From: Sporolactobacillus sp. THM7-7
GTDB taxonomy: Bacteria; Bacillota; Bacilli; Bacillales; Sporolactobacillaceae
DNA length: 64,000 bases
Assembly (NCBI RefSeq): GCF_004153225.1
Contig: NZ_SEMB01000011.1
Coordinates: forward strand, 1-64,000
Direction: 5' to 3'
Within the stretch, counting starts at the first letter, position 1. Each line of letters begins with the position of its first letter. Shown here piece after piece: positions 9,388-18,988 of the stretch. A model generated the notes under the pieces. It did no database searches, was not told the origin of the DNA, and was given only the letters and a program-made list of their open reading frames with translations. The translations under genes and the position numbers were made by a program.

Positions 9388-10102
9388 TCCCCACTTTTTT
9401 AGGTTATGTATAAAAGAGGATTTTTGGTATTTTATAAGCATCTCCTGATTGGGTGCAGCACAATAAAATAGACCGAATGATTTTGTGACAAAAATAGCCG
9501 ATCTGCTTTACTTATTTCCAAAAAACAGGATCGACTAAGTACACTGTTCTGTTAAAAAGTTCGTGTACTACTTACTACTCATCCTGGGTAAGACTCTTTT
9601 ACTCTTGTGTAACTTGCAAGATACATGAGAGGCTGTGAAGCGATCAATCGTCATTTTCCCGAACTTTTCGAACTTTTTCTTATGAATATTATATTACTCA
9701 ATCATATGCCGGACTATAGTCTTTAAGTACCCTATCACCGGCTATTACTAAAAGGAGAACATTTATCAGTTCTATAGTCTTGATACATATGGATTAATTT
9801 CCGAAAATTTATTTCGTTTCGAACAGATGACGCCTGGTGTTGGATCGACAATAAAAAGATTCAGACCGAATTAAAATGTCATAGCTTCTGTCTGGGGACC
9901 CTTTAGTCATCATAACGAGGTCGGCACTGAGGAATCTCAGGATAATTGCCCCCTATTCGATAGACTATTAGCCATTTTCGCAGGGACTGGCAGGCTCTGA
10001 AACCAGTTTGATGTCACGGATCAGAACAGAAGCGATCACAGCCATCACTTTTTGATTGTATCCATCAAATTTAGACGGTTTTTGAGCAACCAATCCAAGA
10101 TT
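9388..10102. other. Intergenic stretch, no gene recognised
   Basis: AT-rich non-coding DNA between the small gene and the first short-repeat array. I see no convincing reading frame, RNA gene or promoter in it. Confidence 0.5.
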
Positions 10103-10216
10103 TCGGACTGGCTTTCTGCGGTTCTGAGCCCGCATTCTATCGTTCTGGGCTTACATTCTGCAGTTCCGAGCTCACTTTCTGCGATTCCGAGCTCACTTTC
10201 TGCAGTTCCACACTTA
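10103..10216. repeat. Short tandem repeat array, family A (21 bp)
   Basis: About five degenerate 21-bp units with the shared core CATTCTGCGGTTCCGAGC. The same family makes up the arrays at 18488-18584, 19972-20126, 56503-56735 and, in the opposite orientation, 39130-40792. It lies downstream of the fructansucrase terminator. Confidence 0.85.
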
Positions 10217-10312
10217 GATTAGGCGGTTTGAACTTAAAATTGAGTAAAAGCGAGCCTCAGTTGAGCGAAACGAGGACCTTCGGACAAAACAGTTCCCAGT
10301 CTACATCCTACA

Positions 10313-10359
10313 GAAAAAATAGCTGCAGATAGAGACGTCGTTTTCTCTACTGCAGCTAT
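10313..10359 (-). terminator. Intrinsic terminator of the fructansucrase gene
   Basis: A stem of about 15 bp with one bulge (ATAGCTGCAG arm at 10319-10328, its complement ending at 10357) is followed on the minus strand by a run of six T. It lies about 175 bases after the stop codon at 10532. Confidence 0.8.
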
Positions 10360-10531
10360 ATACCAGATTACGTTTAATGCCAGGAGCCAATTTGATCGGC
10401 GCCGGATTTTTCTTCCCACCGCCGTTCAGCGATTTTTCCTCCGTAAAGTATCCTTTTTGCAGGGGTTGTATGTCCGATCCTTTTATCAGGAAAGTTATGA
10501 ATCTGTATATGCGAACTCGTGGGTTTGCTGT

Positions 10532-12928
10532 TTACGGTTTTGTCCGGCTTATGTCGTGATAGACATAAGCGGTCTTGCCATGGTACAGAATCTTCGTCCA
10601 TTTGCCCGGTATGAGCACCCGAACCGCTTCGCCTGGTTTCACTTCGCCGATCTTTTTCGTTTTGTCCGATTGGCCGGTGCGAACGGCATGGATCTTTGTC
10701 ATATAGCCGGTGTACGGTTTCTGCTTCGTGATGTCCCCATAGACATAAGCGGTCTTGCCGTGGTACAGAATCTTCGTCCATTTGCCCGGTACGAGCACCC
10801 GAACCGCTTCGCCTGGTTTCACTTCGCCGATCTTTTTCGTTTTGTCCGATTGGCCGGTGCGAACAGCATGGATCTTTGTCATATAGCCGGCGTACGGTTT
10901 CTGCTTCGTGATGTCCCCATAGACATAGGCGGTCTTGCCGTGGTACAGAATCTTCGTCCATTTGCCCGGTACGAGCACCCGAACCGCTTCGCCTGGTTTC
11001 ACTTCGCCGATCTTTTTCGTTTTATCCGATTGGCCGGTGCGAACGGCATGGATTTTTGTCATATAGCCGGTGTACGGTTTCTGCTTCGTGATGTCCCCAT
11101 AGACATAAGCTGTTTGACCTTTATACAGAATCTTCGTCCATTTGCCCGGTACGAGCACTTGAACCGGATCCCCTGGTTTCACTTCACCGATCTTTTTCGT
11201 TTTATCCGATTGGCCGGTGCGAACGGCATGGATCTTTGTCATATAGCCAGTATAGAGCACAGGTTGTGTTGTGCTTTCATCGTCGGAACCGTCATTGGTT
11301 AGTTGTCCCTGTTCCAGGATGTCATTCTGCCGGACCTGAGTCTTATCCCCATCGATCGTCAGCAGAAAGCTTGGCGCAAATGTTGAGTGATCGGTGTCGG
11401 AAATACTGCGGTTGGTCATGTAACTGGTCACAACGACATTCTTGTCCGTCGGATCACTCGGCAGCAGATTGAAGTAAGAATACGTCCATGTACGGCTAAA
11501 CCAGTTTTCATTTTGTGACAGGACGAGACCGGTTTGATTTAACGGTTTGTAAGGTCCTGTTAGATTATCAGATACGTAGCCGAGCATATAAATCATATCC
11601 GACGATATCGAGTCGAGTGCCATCTTCCCGCCTCTTGTGTCGGTAAACAGGTACCATTTCCCGTTCAGTTTAAACACATTCGCGCGCTCAATCTCATCGG
11701 TGACCAAATTGGCCGTAACGAGCGGAGGAAGAACCTTTTTCAGTGAAAAATCGTCATTCAGCTCGATAATGCCAAGCGCCCCGTTAGCTAGTGTAGCTAA
11801 TTTTTTCTTGGGACTTAAAAATATATGGTGCTGCTCGGTTTTAAAGAATGTATCGTCTCCGCCGTAATAGGCCTTGTTATAGAGAGATAATTCACCCTGA
11901 TAACCATCCTCTGTCCCCGTATTTCCTTCAAAGACCAGATACTTATGACCGTTATCCTCGACATAATGTGGGTCCCTTAAGGTGAAGTTATCTCCAGAAT
12001 TCCAAAGACCTTCGTCATGGAACTGAGACACGTTCTGATAAAACTTTCCGTCGCCCGGAAAAACTGATTTGTGATCGTCGGTTCCCGCGATTTTCAATTG
12101 ACCATCATCGAGGGAAACATGAACCTTGGCTGTTGTTAACACCTGATTGGAATCCCCTGTTCCAACGGGTCCGGCTCCTGAATAGTCCGTGTAGAAGAGA
12201 CGTATTTCATCGCCCAGCTTCACGGCCGAACCGGACCATTCTTCCGTCTGATGACTGAGGTACGGATCATTGGAATTGATCGAATCCTGAACGCCGAATA
12301 CCCGGCCGGCATTCTTCCAGCTCTCAATCGATGTCTCGCCGATTTTCTGATAGAAAACATAAATGAAAGTTTCCAAAGTTTTTGGCTGTCCGGCCAAAGC
12401 AAAAACAATATGATAGCCATGATAATCAGCAACCGTACCATCCTGATTCTGAAGCGGCCAGCTGTCCCACACATCAAGATCGATCGGGTTCTCCTCGTCT
12501 GATTGTTTTTTCGCCGAAGGGATATTGGAAATTTTTTGGGCGTCAAATTTCGGCACTTTAAATTGCAGCGAGTCTTGCTGAGATGGAATCCGGGAGATAT
12601 CATAGCGCGTGATGTGCGACACGCCGTAGGTATTTGTATAATCTACGGCATGATCCGCCAGATTCTCTTTAGAGACATAGCCCGTTTTTCCGTTATATGT
12701 AACATTGACCATTTGGGATGACACTGGGCTCGTCGTTGACAGCTTCGTATTCACCGGAATCGTCGTAATGCTCTTCTTACTGCTCGTTGTCGAATCATAC
12801 AGATTCGATGTCTTCACGACATAATAGCTATGTGTTTTAGCTTTTGCCTGACCGGTTGATTGAAATGCTATGCAGCTTAAAGGTAAGCATATGCAAATGG
12901 CCAGTACAATTTTTAACCATTTTTTCAA
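10532..12928 (-). CDS. Secreted GH68 fructansucrase with N- and C-terminal SH3-like repeats
   Basis: A 798-residue secreted enzyme. Residues 1-30 are a signal peptide, 35-92 a single SH3-like domain, about 130-545 the GH68 five-bladed propeller, and 558-798 four SH3-like repeats of 60 residues. All GH68 catalytic residues are present: the nucleophile D155 in VWDSWP, the stabiliser D319 in LRDPH and the acid/base E414 in DEIERAN; EWSGSA (230-235) is also intact. It splits sucrose and makes fructan (levan or inulin; the product cannot be told). The repeats contain KIHAVRTGQS and YVYGDITK and probably bind the cell wall. The same module occurs in the divergent lysozyme gene. AAAGGAGA precedes the ATG. 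Confidence 0.92.
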   Translation of the reverse strand: MKKWLKIVLAICICLPLSCIAFQSTGQAKAKTHSYYVVKTSNLYDSTTSSKKSITTIPVNTKLSTTSPVSSQMVNVTYNGKTGYVSKENLADHAVDYTNTYGVSHITRYDISRIPSQQDSLQFKVPKFDAQKISNIPSAKKQSDEENPIDLDVWDSWPLQNQDGTVADYHGYHIVFALAGQPKTLETFIYVFYQKIGETSIESWKNAGRVFGVQDSINSNDPYLSHQTEEWSGSAVKLGDEIRLFYTDYSGAGPVGTGDSNQVLTTAKVHVSLDDGQLKIAGTDDHKSVFPGDGKFYQNVSQFHDEGLWNSGDNFTLRDPHYVEDNGHKYLVFEGNTGTEDGYQGELSLYNKAYYGGDDTFFKTEQHHIFLSPKKKLATLANGALGIIELNDDFSLKKVLPPLVTANLVTDEIERANVFKLNGKWYLFTDTRGGKMALDSISSDMIYMLGYVSDNLTGPYKPLNQTGLVLSQNENWFSRTWTYSYFNLLPSDPTDKNVVVTSYMTNRSISDTDHSTFAPSFLLTIDGDKTQVRQNDILEQGQLTNDGSDDESTTQPVLYTGYMTKIHAVRTGQSDKTKKIGEVKPGDPVQVLVPGKWTKILYKGQTAYVYGDITKQKPYTGYMTKIHAVRTGQSDKTKKIGEVKPGEAVRVLVPGKWTKILYHGKTAYVYGDITKQKPYAGYMTKIHAVRTGQSDKTKKIGEVKPGEAVRVLVPGKWTKILYHGKTAYVYGDITKQKPYTGYMTKIHAVRTGQSDKTKKIGEVKPGEAVRVLIPGKWTKILYHGKTAYVYHDISRTKP
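10563..11253. repeat. Coding 180-bp tandem repeat in the fructansucrase gene
   Basis: Four nearly identical 180-bp units encode the C-terminal SH3-like modules. The three closest to the 3' end differ at only a few positions, including synonymous ones; the unit nearest the catalytic domain is the most divergent (for example KGQTAYVYGD in place of HGKTAYVYGD). This points to recent unit duplication or conversion. Confidence 0.9.
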
Positions 12929-13479
12929 AAAAATCTCTCCTTTGCTTTAACAATGGAAGGATGTCGAAAGGTACGTAAAATAGCTGAATCACGACACGGA
13001 CTTTCTGCAACAATCAGCATATGCCATTTTATATGATTGATCGTTTCAAATCAACGAGGATCAGCCAATACGATGACTTCTGCTGAACCTTTATGTAGCA
13101 CATACAGATCGTTAAAGGCGCGCTTCCCTAAAATATTCATTCTTTCGAACAAACCTTTTCATTCCGCCATTCTATGAAATTCTGATGAACTGAAAGTCAT
13201 AGACCCATTCTTTATTACTTGTTTTTCATTTTTGTTACATTATCATAACATTTTCATGACATATACTCTGAAATGGTTTACATAGTGATTCATTCCTTTC
13301 ATTTTAACAAATCTCTCTAAATTTCATCTTGCAATCTCTCAATCTGCTTCCGATAATAATTATGGAGCATTTTTCCTATGACGAATGAAAGCGGAATGTA
13401 CAGATTTCGTTTTCAAAAAAATTTCAAGGAGGTCGGATGTCACATTCAACAACTAAATAAGATACGGGACGGTGAAACA
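12929..13479. promoter_or_regulatory. Divergent control region between fructansucrase and lysozyme
   Basis: About 550 bases separate the two divergent starts. The DNA is AT-rich, with a TATACT element at about 13262 on the plus strand, but no -35 box that I would trust. A strong AAGGAGGT at 13426-13433 precedes an ATG (13437) that opens only an eight-codon frame ending in TAA at 13458-13460, just before the lysozyme start. No SacY/SacT-type antiterminator structure was recognised. Confidence 0.45.
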
Positions 13480-15729
13480 GTGAAAAAGGGCACCAAAAGC
13501 GTCGTTGCTGTGCTTTTATTTTTTTCTTTATTTTTTGGGACATTAAATGGCCCTGTGGGACACACGGCCGCAGCTCAGTCGACCTACAAGGCTCGTATAA
13601 CGGCCGACGTGCTCAACGTGCGTTCGGGTCCGGGCATAGGGTATGGGCGTGTCGGTTTGCTTCATAAAAATAATGAAGTAACCGTTGTCGGAACCAGTCA
13701 TGGTTGGTACGAAGTAAAGTTCGGAAAGAAAGCCGGTTACATATCGGCGAAGTATGCGAAGAAAATCGCGTCCCCGAAAACATCGTCTACCCCCGCTTCG
13801 AAAGCGCAGCGGGTACTCTTTACCGGCTATCTAACGAAAAAACATGCCGTGCGCACCGGGCCTTCGGAGAGGTACCGGTCGATCGCTACCTTGCAAAAAG
13901 GAGCAGCCGTTCAAGTCCTTCAGACCGGAAAGTGGTACATGGTTCGATACATGGGCAGCACGCGCTACGTCTACGGCGACATCAGCAAATCTCGCCCAGT
14001 CCTCTATACCGCTTACGTCACGAAAAAACATGCCGTGCGCACTGGGCCTTCGGTGAAGTACCGGTCGATCGCTACCTTGCAAAAAGGAGCAGCCGTTCAA
14101 GTCCTTCAGACCGGAAAGTGGTACATGGTTCGATACATGGGCAGCACGCGCTACGTCTACGGCGACATCAGCAAGTCCCGCCCAGTCCTCTATACCGCTT
14201 ACGTCACGAAAAAACATGCCGTTCGCACTGGGCCTTCGGTGAAGTACCGGTCGATCGCTACCTTGCAAAAAGGGGCAGCTGTTCAGGTCCTTCAGGAAGG
14301 CAAGTGGTACATGGTTCGATACATGGGCAGCACGCGCTACGTCTACGGCGACATCAGCAAGTCCCGCCCAGTCCTCTATACCGCTTACGTCACCAAAAAA
14401 CATGCCGTTCGCACTGGGCCTTCGGTGAAGTACCGGTCGATCGCTACCTTGCAAAAAGGAGCAGCTGTTCAGGTCCTTCAGGAAGGCAAGTGGTACACGG
14501 TTCGATACATGGGCAGCACGCGCTACGTCTACGGCGACATCAGCAAGTCCCGCCCGGCTTCGCCTCAGCCCGAACAACCTTCTGACCCGCCAGCGAATTC
14601 CGGATCCGACAATCAAAGTCAACCGCAACAGAATTCGGACGGCCAGCAAAGTGCAGACAATCAACAGGGTTCGAATGGAAACCAGCAAGACGCCAATACC
14701 GGTCAGCAGGGACAGACGGAGCCGGTTTCCGGCAACGGAGGGCAGCCCGCACCTCAGCCGATTCCCAATACCGGGGGACAGACGGAGCCGCAGCAGACTT
14801 CGAACGACGGACAGCAGGATGCAAATACCGGTGGTAATCAGAATCAGTCCCAACCGCAGCAGGATGCAAACCAGCAAGATCCAGACGGGCAACAAACCAA
14901 TCCAGATCCAGGATTTATATCGTATGCTGCTTTTGCCGGATATGATAATCTCAAAGTCTACAGCGGTCCGGGTACGAATTACTCGCTCGTTATAACGGTG
15001 CGCGAAAAAACGCCGGTCCAGGTTATCGATAAAAGCGGCAATTACTTGAAGATTAACGTTAATGGAACCACGGGTTATGTCAGTGCCGGCTCAATTGAAA
15101 AGGATCCGAATCGCTTTAATCCGCCGAGCGGTACTAAACGCGGAGTCGATGTTTCCCATCACAAAGGCCCTGTCGATTTTAATGCTGTGAAACAGGACGG
15201 CTACAGCTTCGTGATCATCAAAGCATCCGAGGGAAGCACGATTACCGACAGTCGGTTCGCTTCTAATGCCCAGGGGGCGAGCGCAGCCGGATTAGCAGTT
15301 CACGCGTATCATTTCTTCCGCTCCGCCGATCCGAATCAGGCACGGGCGGAAGCGAACCATTTTTCCCAAGTACTTTGGGACGCCGGCTATAATGGAAATA
15401 ACTTCGGTTATCTCTTTGTCGATGTGGAGACGACAAATGGCGTCGATCGCGAAAAGCTGACCGACAACGTCAATGCCTTTCTGGATCAAATGAAAGCGAA
15501 CGGATTTTACAAGCTCGGTATCTATTCCGGGAAGCAATTCTATCAATCTCATTTGAATTCCGAGAGATTTGAGCCAGGTCTTCTCGTCTGGATCGCCCGC
15601 TATCGCGGCATGGATACCAATGAAGGGCTCGGCATGCAAGCAGATATCTGGCAGTTCTCCAGCAACGGTTCCGTCAACGGTATTATTGGACCGGCAGACG
15701 TAAATGTTTCCTATTCAGACAAATTTTAA
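13480..15729 (+). CDS. Secreted GH25 lysozyme with multiple SH3-like domains
   Basis: A muramidase of about 749 residues starting at GTG 13480; the frame is open upstream to 13378, but KKGTKSVVAVLLFFSLFF is a signal peptide and sets the start. After it come one SH3 domain (ADVLNVRSGPG), four 60-residue SH3-like repeats with KKHAVRTGPS and YVYGDISKSRP, a linker of about 120 residues rich in Q, N, G, D and P, another SH3 domain (LKVYSGPGTNYS) and a C-terminal GH25 domain. RGVDVSHHKG and FVDVETTNG carry the catalytic acidic residues. It should hydrolyse peptidoglycan glycan strands. The 60-residue repeats are clearly homologous to those of the divergent fructansucrase. Confidence 0.92.
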   Translation: MKKGTKSVVAVLLFFSLFFGTLNGPVGHTAAAQSTYKARITADVLNVRSGPGIGYGRVGLLHKNNEVTVVGTSHGWYEVKFGKKAGYISAKYAKKIASPKTSSTPASKAQRVLFTGYLTKKHAVRTGPSERYRSIATLQKGAAVQVLQTGKWYMVRYMGSTRYVYGDISKSRPVLYTAYVTKKHAVRTGPSVKYRSIATLQKGAAVQVLQTGKWYMVRYMGSTRYVYGDISKSRPVLYTAYVTKKHAVRTGPSVKYRSIATLQKGAAVQVLQEGKWYMVRYMGSTRYVYGDISKSRPVLYTAYVTKKHAVRTGPSVKYRSIATLQKGAAVQVLQEGKWYTVRYMGSTRYVYGDISKSRPASPQPEQPSDPPANSGSDNQSQPQQNSDGQQSADNQQGSNGNQQDANTGQQGQTEPVSGNGGQPAPQPIPNTGGQTEPQQTSNDGQQDANTGGNQNQSQPQQDANQQDPDGQQTNPDPGFISYAAFAGYDNLKVYSGPGTNYSLVITVREKTPVQVIDKSGNYLKINVNGTTGYVSAGSIEKDPNRFNPPSGTKRGVDVSHHKGPVDFNAVKQDGYSFVIIKASEGSTITDSRFASNAQGASAAGLAVHAYHFFRSADPNQARAEANHFSQVLWDAGYNGNNFGYLFVDVETTNGVDREKLTDNVNAFLDQMKANGFYKLGIYSGKQFYQSHLNSERFEPGLLVWIARYRGMDTNEGLGMQADIWQFSSNGSVNGIIGPADVNVSYSDKF
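13822..14550. repeat. Coding 180-bp tandem repeat in the lysozyme gene
   Basis: Four 180-bp units encode the SH3-like modules. Long stretches are identical between units, with changes clustered at a few codons (SERYRS or SVKYRS; LQTGKW or LQEGKW), which suggests concerted evolution within the gene. Confidence 0.9.
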
Positions 15730-15755
15730 AAAAACGCAAGGAATACCATTAAAAT

Positions 15756-15805
15756 AAAGAACCGAAGAGAAAAATGAATGAGATTTTCTCTCCGGTTCTT
15801 TTTTT
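15756..15805 (+). terminator. Intrinsic terminator of the lysozyme gene
   Basis: AAGAACCG and AGAGAAAA pair with TTTTCTCT and CGGTTCTT around a short loop, and the second arm runs into seven T on the plus strand, about 30 bases after the stop codon. Confidence 0.85.
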
Positions 15806-15860
15806 GTTCCGTTTCAATGTTGGAAGCGGAAGTTTTTTTATTTGGTAAAAACAGGAATCT

Positions 15861-16050
15861 AGTCCTTAGCTCAGGCTTTCGTTTCTCGAGCCGTATTTCA
15901 GTCTTTGGTGCGAGATATCAGTCGTCGGAACGTAATATCAGTCCTCAGCTCAATTTATCAGTCTTCAGAGCAAAACATCAGTCGTCTGACCAAAATATCA
16001 GCCATCTGAGCAGTATTTCAGTCTTCAGGACTCTTATCAGTCCCTGAGTC
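15861..16050. repeat. Short tandem repeat array, family D (20 bp)
   Basis: About nine units with a period of 20 bp and the shared frame ATATCAGTCNTCNG. It fills the space between the convergent lysozyme and glucosaminidase genes. The sequence is unrelated to family A, but the period is nearly the same. Confidence 0.85.
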
Positions 16051-16086
16051 CGCGGGAGAGCGGCCCAAGGATGTTTCTTATTCGAT

Positions 16087-18225
16087 TCACGGATTGTATT
16101 TCGGAACATCGAACGTTTGGGAATAGCTCGATAATTGATCATAGAGCTTTTTAATGAGCAGCGTTTGTTTTGCGGCCCATCCGATGTCCGTCGCGTATTG
16201 ATGGCTACTGGGCCGGTCGGGATTCCAGCGCATTTTATACAGCGTATCCTGGCGATAAGACGAATGGATGTAGCGTCCTCCGATGTAACTGGCTCCGCCG
16301 ATGATCGCCGCTTCCGGGGTAAACCAGCCTTCTTTGTACGCTTTGATTGAGCCGTACTTATACGGATCGTCGTCCGTTGCTCCGATCCCGAACATGTTAT
16401 ATACGGTTCTTGGCGGGACCGGCTGGCCGTCCACTTGGTCGACGACGATTCCGTTCGCCAGCGCGGACATCCCGTTTCCCGTCTCCAGCAAAGCCTGGGA
16501 GATAAGGTAAAGTTCATTGATATTCTGCTGTTTCGCCGCTTCGATAAAGACGGCCGCTTTGCCCGTCAGTATCCCTTTGTTATTTAATATTTTATTATTG
16601 ATCTCGTTTTCGTCTGCTCCAGCCGTTCCCGAGAGTTTAAGAAACTGATAGTATCCGTCGGTTCCGCTCAGAAAATGATTCGGATCGAGATAATATTGCA
16701 AGTCTGATGGAGCGGCGTGAACCCAGTTCGTTTTAAAATCAATCTGACTCCATGTCTGATCCGCTGTCTGGACCGTATTGACGACTTTGACGACCTTTCC
16801 TCTTGAAACCCGGGTCACGATCCAGGAATCGGGGGACGGGCCGCCGCGCACATCCCATTGATTGTCAACAGTGGGATCGGGGTTCGCCCTGACTTTTCCT
16901 TCTGATCCGGACATGTCCAATGCGTCCTGAGGCACGAACATCGCATATTTTTTATCCGACATGGACGTCGTATTCATCTGGATGTTGACGGCGTCACTGA
17001 GCGAATAACCGTATACTGTATTCTGCGTAAGGACAGAAATCGGGTTTGGGACGGACTCACCGGGGTAGCTGACGGCCGTCTTCCCGCTTTCTTCCATGTT
17101 CGGGCAGGTAACGGATGCGTTTATCTGTCCGGCCCCCTCGCCCAACTGGTCTACAGACAGCGTCAGCGTGGTTCCTTCAGACGTTCCTTTAGCCAGTGGC
17201 TGACCGTCTGAACCAAAGATATGGATCACGTCTCCCGCGCCGATCCCGCTGACAGTCACCGTGTCTGGAATCCCGTGATTATTCGTTACCCGAACCTGGC
17301 CAGGATCCAAGTCAGGGGTCGTCTCGCCGCTGAAGAAAATCGCCGTCTTTCCGCTTGTTCTTTTGCTGGGATGTGTCTCCGTCAGGTAGATTTTTCTGGA
17401 TACGGTGCCCAGCTGATCGATGAACAGGTCCACTTGAGCGCCTTTGGCCGTTTGCGCCTTCAGCAGTTTTCCTTCCTTATTATAAGCACGGATCACGTCT
17501 CCCTTTTTTAACCGATAAACAGTAATCCGATCCGGTGCCCCCGTGTTATTTGCGACACGGACCTGGCTTGCCTTCACGGCCGGCGTCGTCTCGTTTCCAT
17601 AATCGATCGGTGTTTTCCTGCTTGGCCGTCTGTTCGGATGCTGCACAGTAAGGTTAACCCGACCGGACGTCCGGCCGAGCTGGCTGATCGACACGGTCAT
17701 CTGCGTTCCTTTCGACACTTGCCTCTTCAGCAGTTTTCCTTCTTTATTATAAGCGCGAATCACATCATTCTTTTTCAGCTTGCATACCGTAATGGTATCT
17801 TTTTTTCCGTAATTATTTGTAACCTTGACCTGGTTCTTTTTCAATAAAGCGGAAGGTTCCTCGTCGTACGAAACCCACGTTCTCCCGCTTGGCCGCTTGT
17901 GTGGGTGCATGACCGTAAGAAAAATGCGGCCGGAAGTCGTCCCGAGCTGTCTGACCAACAGGGTTATTTGGGATCTTCTGGCCGTCTGCTTCTTCAGCAG
18001 CCTTCCTTTGACCTGATAAATGCGGATTACGTCTCCCCTCCTCACCTTGCTGACGGTCACCGTATCGTTCCTGAAGTTATGATTGACCACCTTGACCTGA
18101 CTCGGCGATAAGCGAGGGATTGTCCTGCTTTTCGCCTGAACCGTTCCGTTACCGGCATTTTGCCAAAGAATGAAAAAAACGGCGGTAATCATGATCAGAT
18201 GCTTCCACCGACCGGGTTTGTTCAT
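16087..18225 (-). CDS. Secreted GH73 endo-beta-N-acetylglucosaminidase with ~90-residue repeats
   Basis: A 712-residue secreted autolysin. A signal peptide (about 1-31) is followed by four repeats of about 90 residues (roughly 35-390) with the frame VKVTNN..DTITV.L..GDVIRAYNKEGK and SQLG, then a linker and a C-terminal glucosaminidase domain (about 540-705). The catalytic glutamate lies in ISQALLETGNG, and NMFGIGA and the W/Y-rich blocks of the LytD/LytG type follow. It should cleave the GlcNAc-MurNAc bond and act in wall turnover or cell separation. The repeats look like beta-sandwich wall-binding modules and differ from the SH3-like repeats of the two neighbouring genes. An extended -10 promoter lies upstream. 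Confidence 0.88.
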   Translation of the reverse strand: MNKPGRWKHLIMITAVFFILWQNAGNGTVQAKSRTIPRLSPSQVKVVNHNFRNDTVTVSKVRRGDVIRIYQVKGRLLKKQTARRSQITLLVRQLGTTSGRIFLTVMHPHKRPSGRTWVSYDEEPSALLKKNQVKVTNNYGKKDTITVCKLKKNDVIRAYNKEGKLLKRQVSKGTQMTVSISQLGRTSGRVNLTVQHPNRRPSRKTPIDYGNETTPAVKASQVRVANNTGAPDRITVYRLKKGDVIRAYNKEGKLLKAQTAKGAQVDLFIDQLGTVSRKIYLTETHPSKRTSGKTAIFFSGETTPDLDPGQVRVTNNHGIPDTVTVSGIGAGDVIHIFGSDGQPLAKGTSEGTTLTLSVDQLGEGAGQINASVTCPNMEESGKTAVSYPGESVPNPISVLTQNTVYGYSLSDAVNIQMNTTSMSDKKYAMFVPQDALDMSGSEGKVRANPDPTVDNQWDVRGGPSPDSWIVTRVSRGKVVKVVNTVQTADQTWSQIDFKTNWVHAAPSDLQYYLDPNHFLSGTDGYYQFLKLSGTAGADENEINNKILNNKGILTGKAAVFIEAAKQQNINELYLISQALLETGNGMSALANGIVVDQVDGQPVPPRTVYNMFGIGATDDDPYKYGSIKAYKEGWFTPEAAIIGGASYIGGRYIHSSYRQDTLYKMRWNPDRPSSHQYATDIGWAAKQTLLIKKLYDQLSSYSQTFDVPKYNP

Positions 18226-18312
18226 GATGTCATTCCCCCTGAAAACGATCGCCCCGTGATCTCGTTGAACGGGCCGCCTCTCCCGAATGGTACAAAAATA
18301 GAATCTTAGATG

Positions 18313-18321
18313 ATTATAACA
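18313..18321 (-). promoter_or_regulatory. Extended -10 promoter of the glucosaminidase gene
   Basis: On the minus strand TGTTATAAT, a perfect extended -10, lies about 90 bases before the GH73 start. No good -35 is seen, as is usual for extended -10 promoters. Confidence 0.5.
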
Positions 18322-18487
18322 CGGAAACGTACCAAAATTAGCCAGTTTTTAAACAAACGATTGTTTAAGCACAGCTCATTTTATAAAAATAAATCAAATG
18401 TTTTTTTACAGATGGACAGACTTACGGATGCTTAGCGCGAGACTCCTACGGGACCAGCGAGCCAGGTTCTCGGGAATCGGATTCAGC

Positions 18488-18584
18488 AACTTTGACCTAA
18501 CATTCTGTGGTTTCGAGCTCACATTCTTTAGTTCTGAGCTCGTATTCTGCCGTTTCGAGCTCACATTCTGTAGTTTTATTAAGT
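18488..18584. repeat. Short tandem repeat array, family A, left part
   Basis: About four to five 21-bp units with the CATTCTG core and GAGCTC linkers. The array stops exactly at the left end of the IS3-family element and resumes on its far side (19972-20126). Confidence 0.85.
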
Positions 18585-18656
18585 TAGTCTTAATAGTGGA
18601 CACGTCAAAATGGGATCCCGTATGATTTAACTATCGTTTAAAAGGACGTGTTCATT

Positions 18657-18947
18657 ATGGGGAAACAATATGATTATGACTATCGGGAATATGTCGCTAA
18701 ACTCGTTGTTGATGACGGGAGAAAGGCCCGTGAAGTTGCGTACGAGTTAGAAATTCCGAAATCTACGGTTAATCGATGGGTGGCCAGTTACCGACATAAA
18801 CTCAATCAGGGCAGCAGTACAAAATACCAGACCCAAAAAGAAATGGAGCGTATTCAAAAAGAACAGGAAAAAGAGATCAGACGGCTTAAAGAGGAGAATG
18901 AAATCTTAAAAAAAGCCATGCACATCTTCACAAACGACCAAAAGTAA
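18657..18947 (+). CDS. IS3-family transposase OrfA (helix-turn-helix part)
   Basis: About 97 residues. The start ATG 18657 follows AAAGGA by ten bases; a GTG nine bases earlier is too close to that site. KAREVAYELEIPKSTVNRWVAS is the DNA-recognition helix-turn-helix, followed by a leucine zipper-like coiled coil (EQEKEIRRLKEENEILKKA). Near its end, A7 at 18908-18914 is a slippery site for -1 frameshifting into orfB. Confidence 0.92.
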   Translation: MGKQYDYDYREYVAKLVVDDGRKAREVAYELEIPKSTVNRWVASYRHKLNQGSSTKYQTQKEMERIQKEQEKEIRRLKEENEILKKAMHIFTNDQK

Positions 18948-18988
18948 GGTACAGGTTCATTCATGCTCATCGAGATGAACATTCTGTA

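Noticed and set aside
10457-14895. Long antisense frames over the fructansucrase and lysozyme repeats
   Set aside because: They mirror the 180-bp coding repeats; the sense frames contain signal peptides and catalytic domains.
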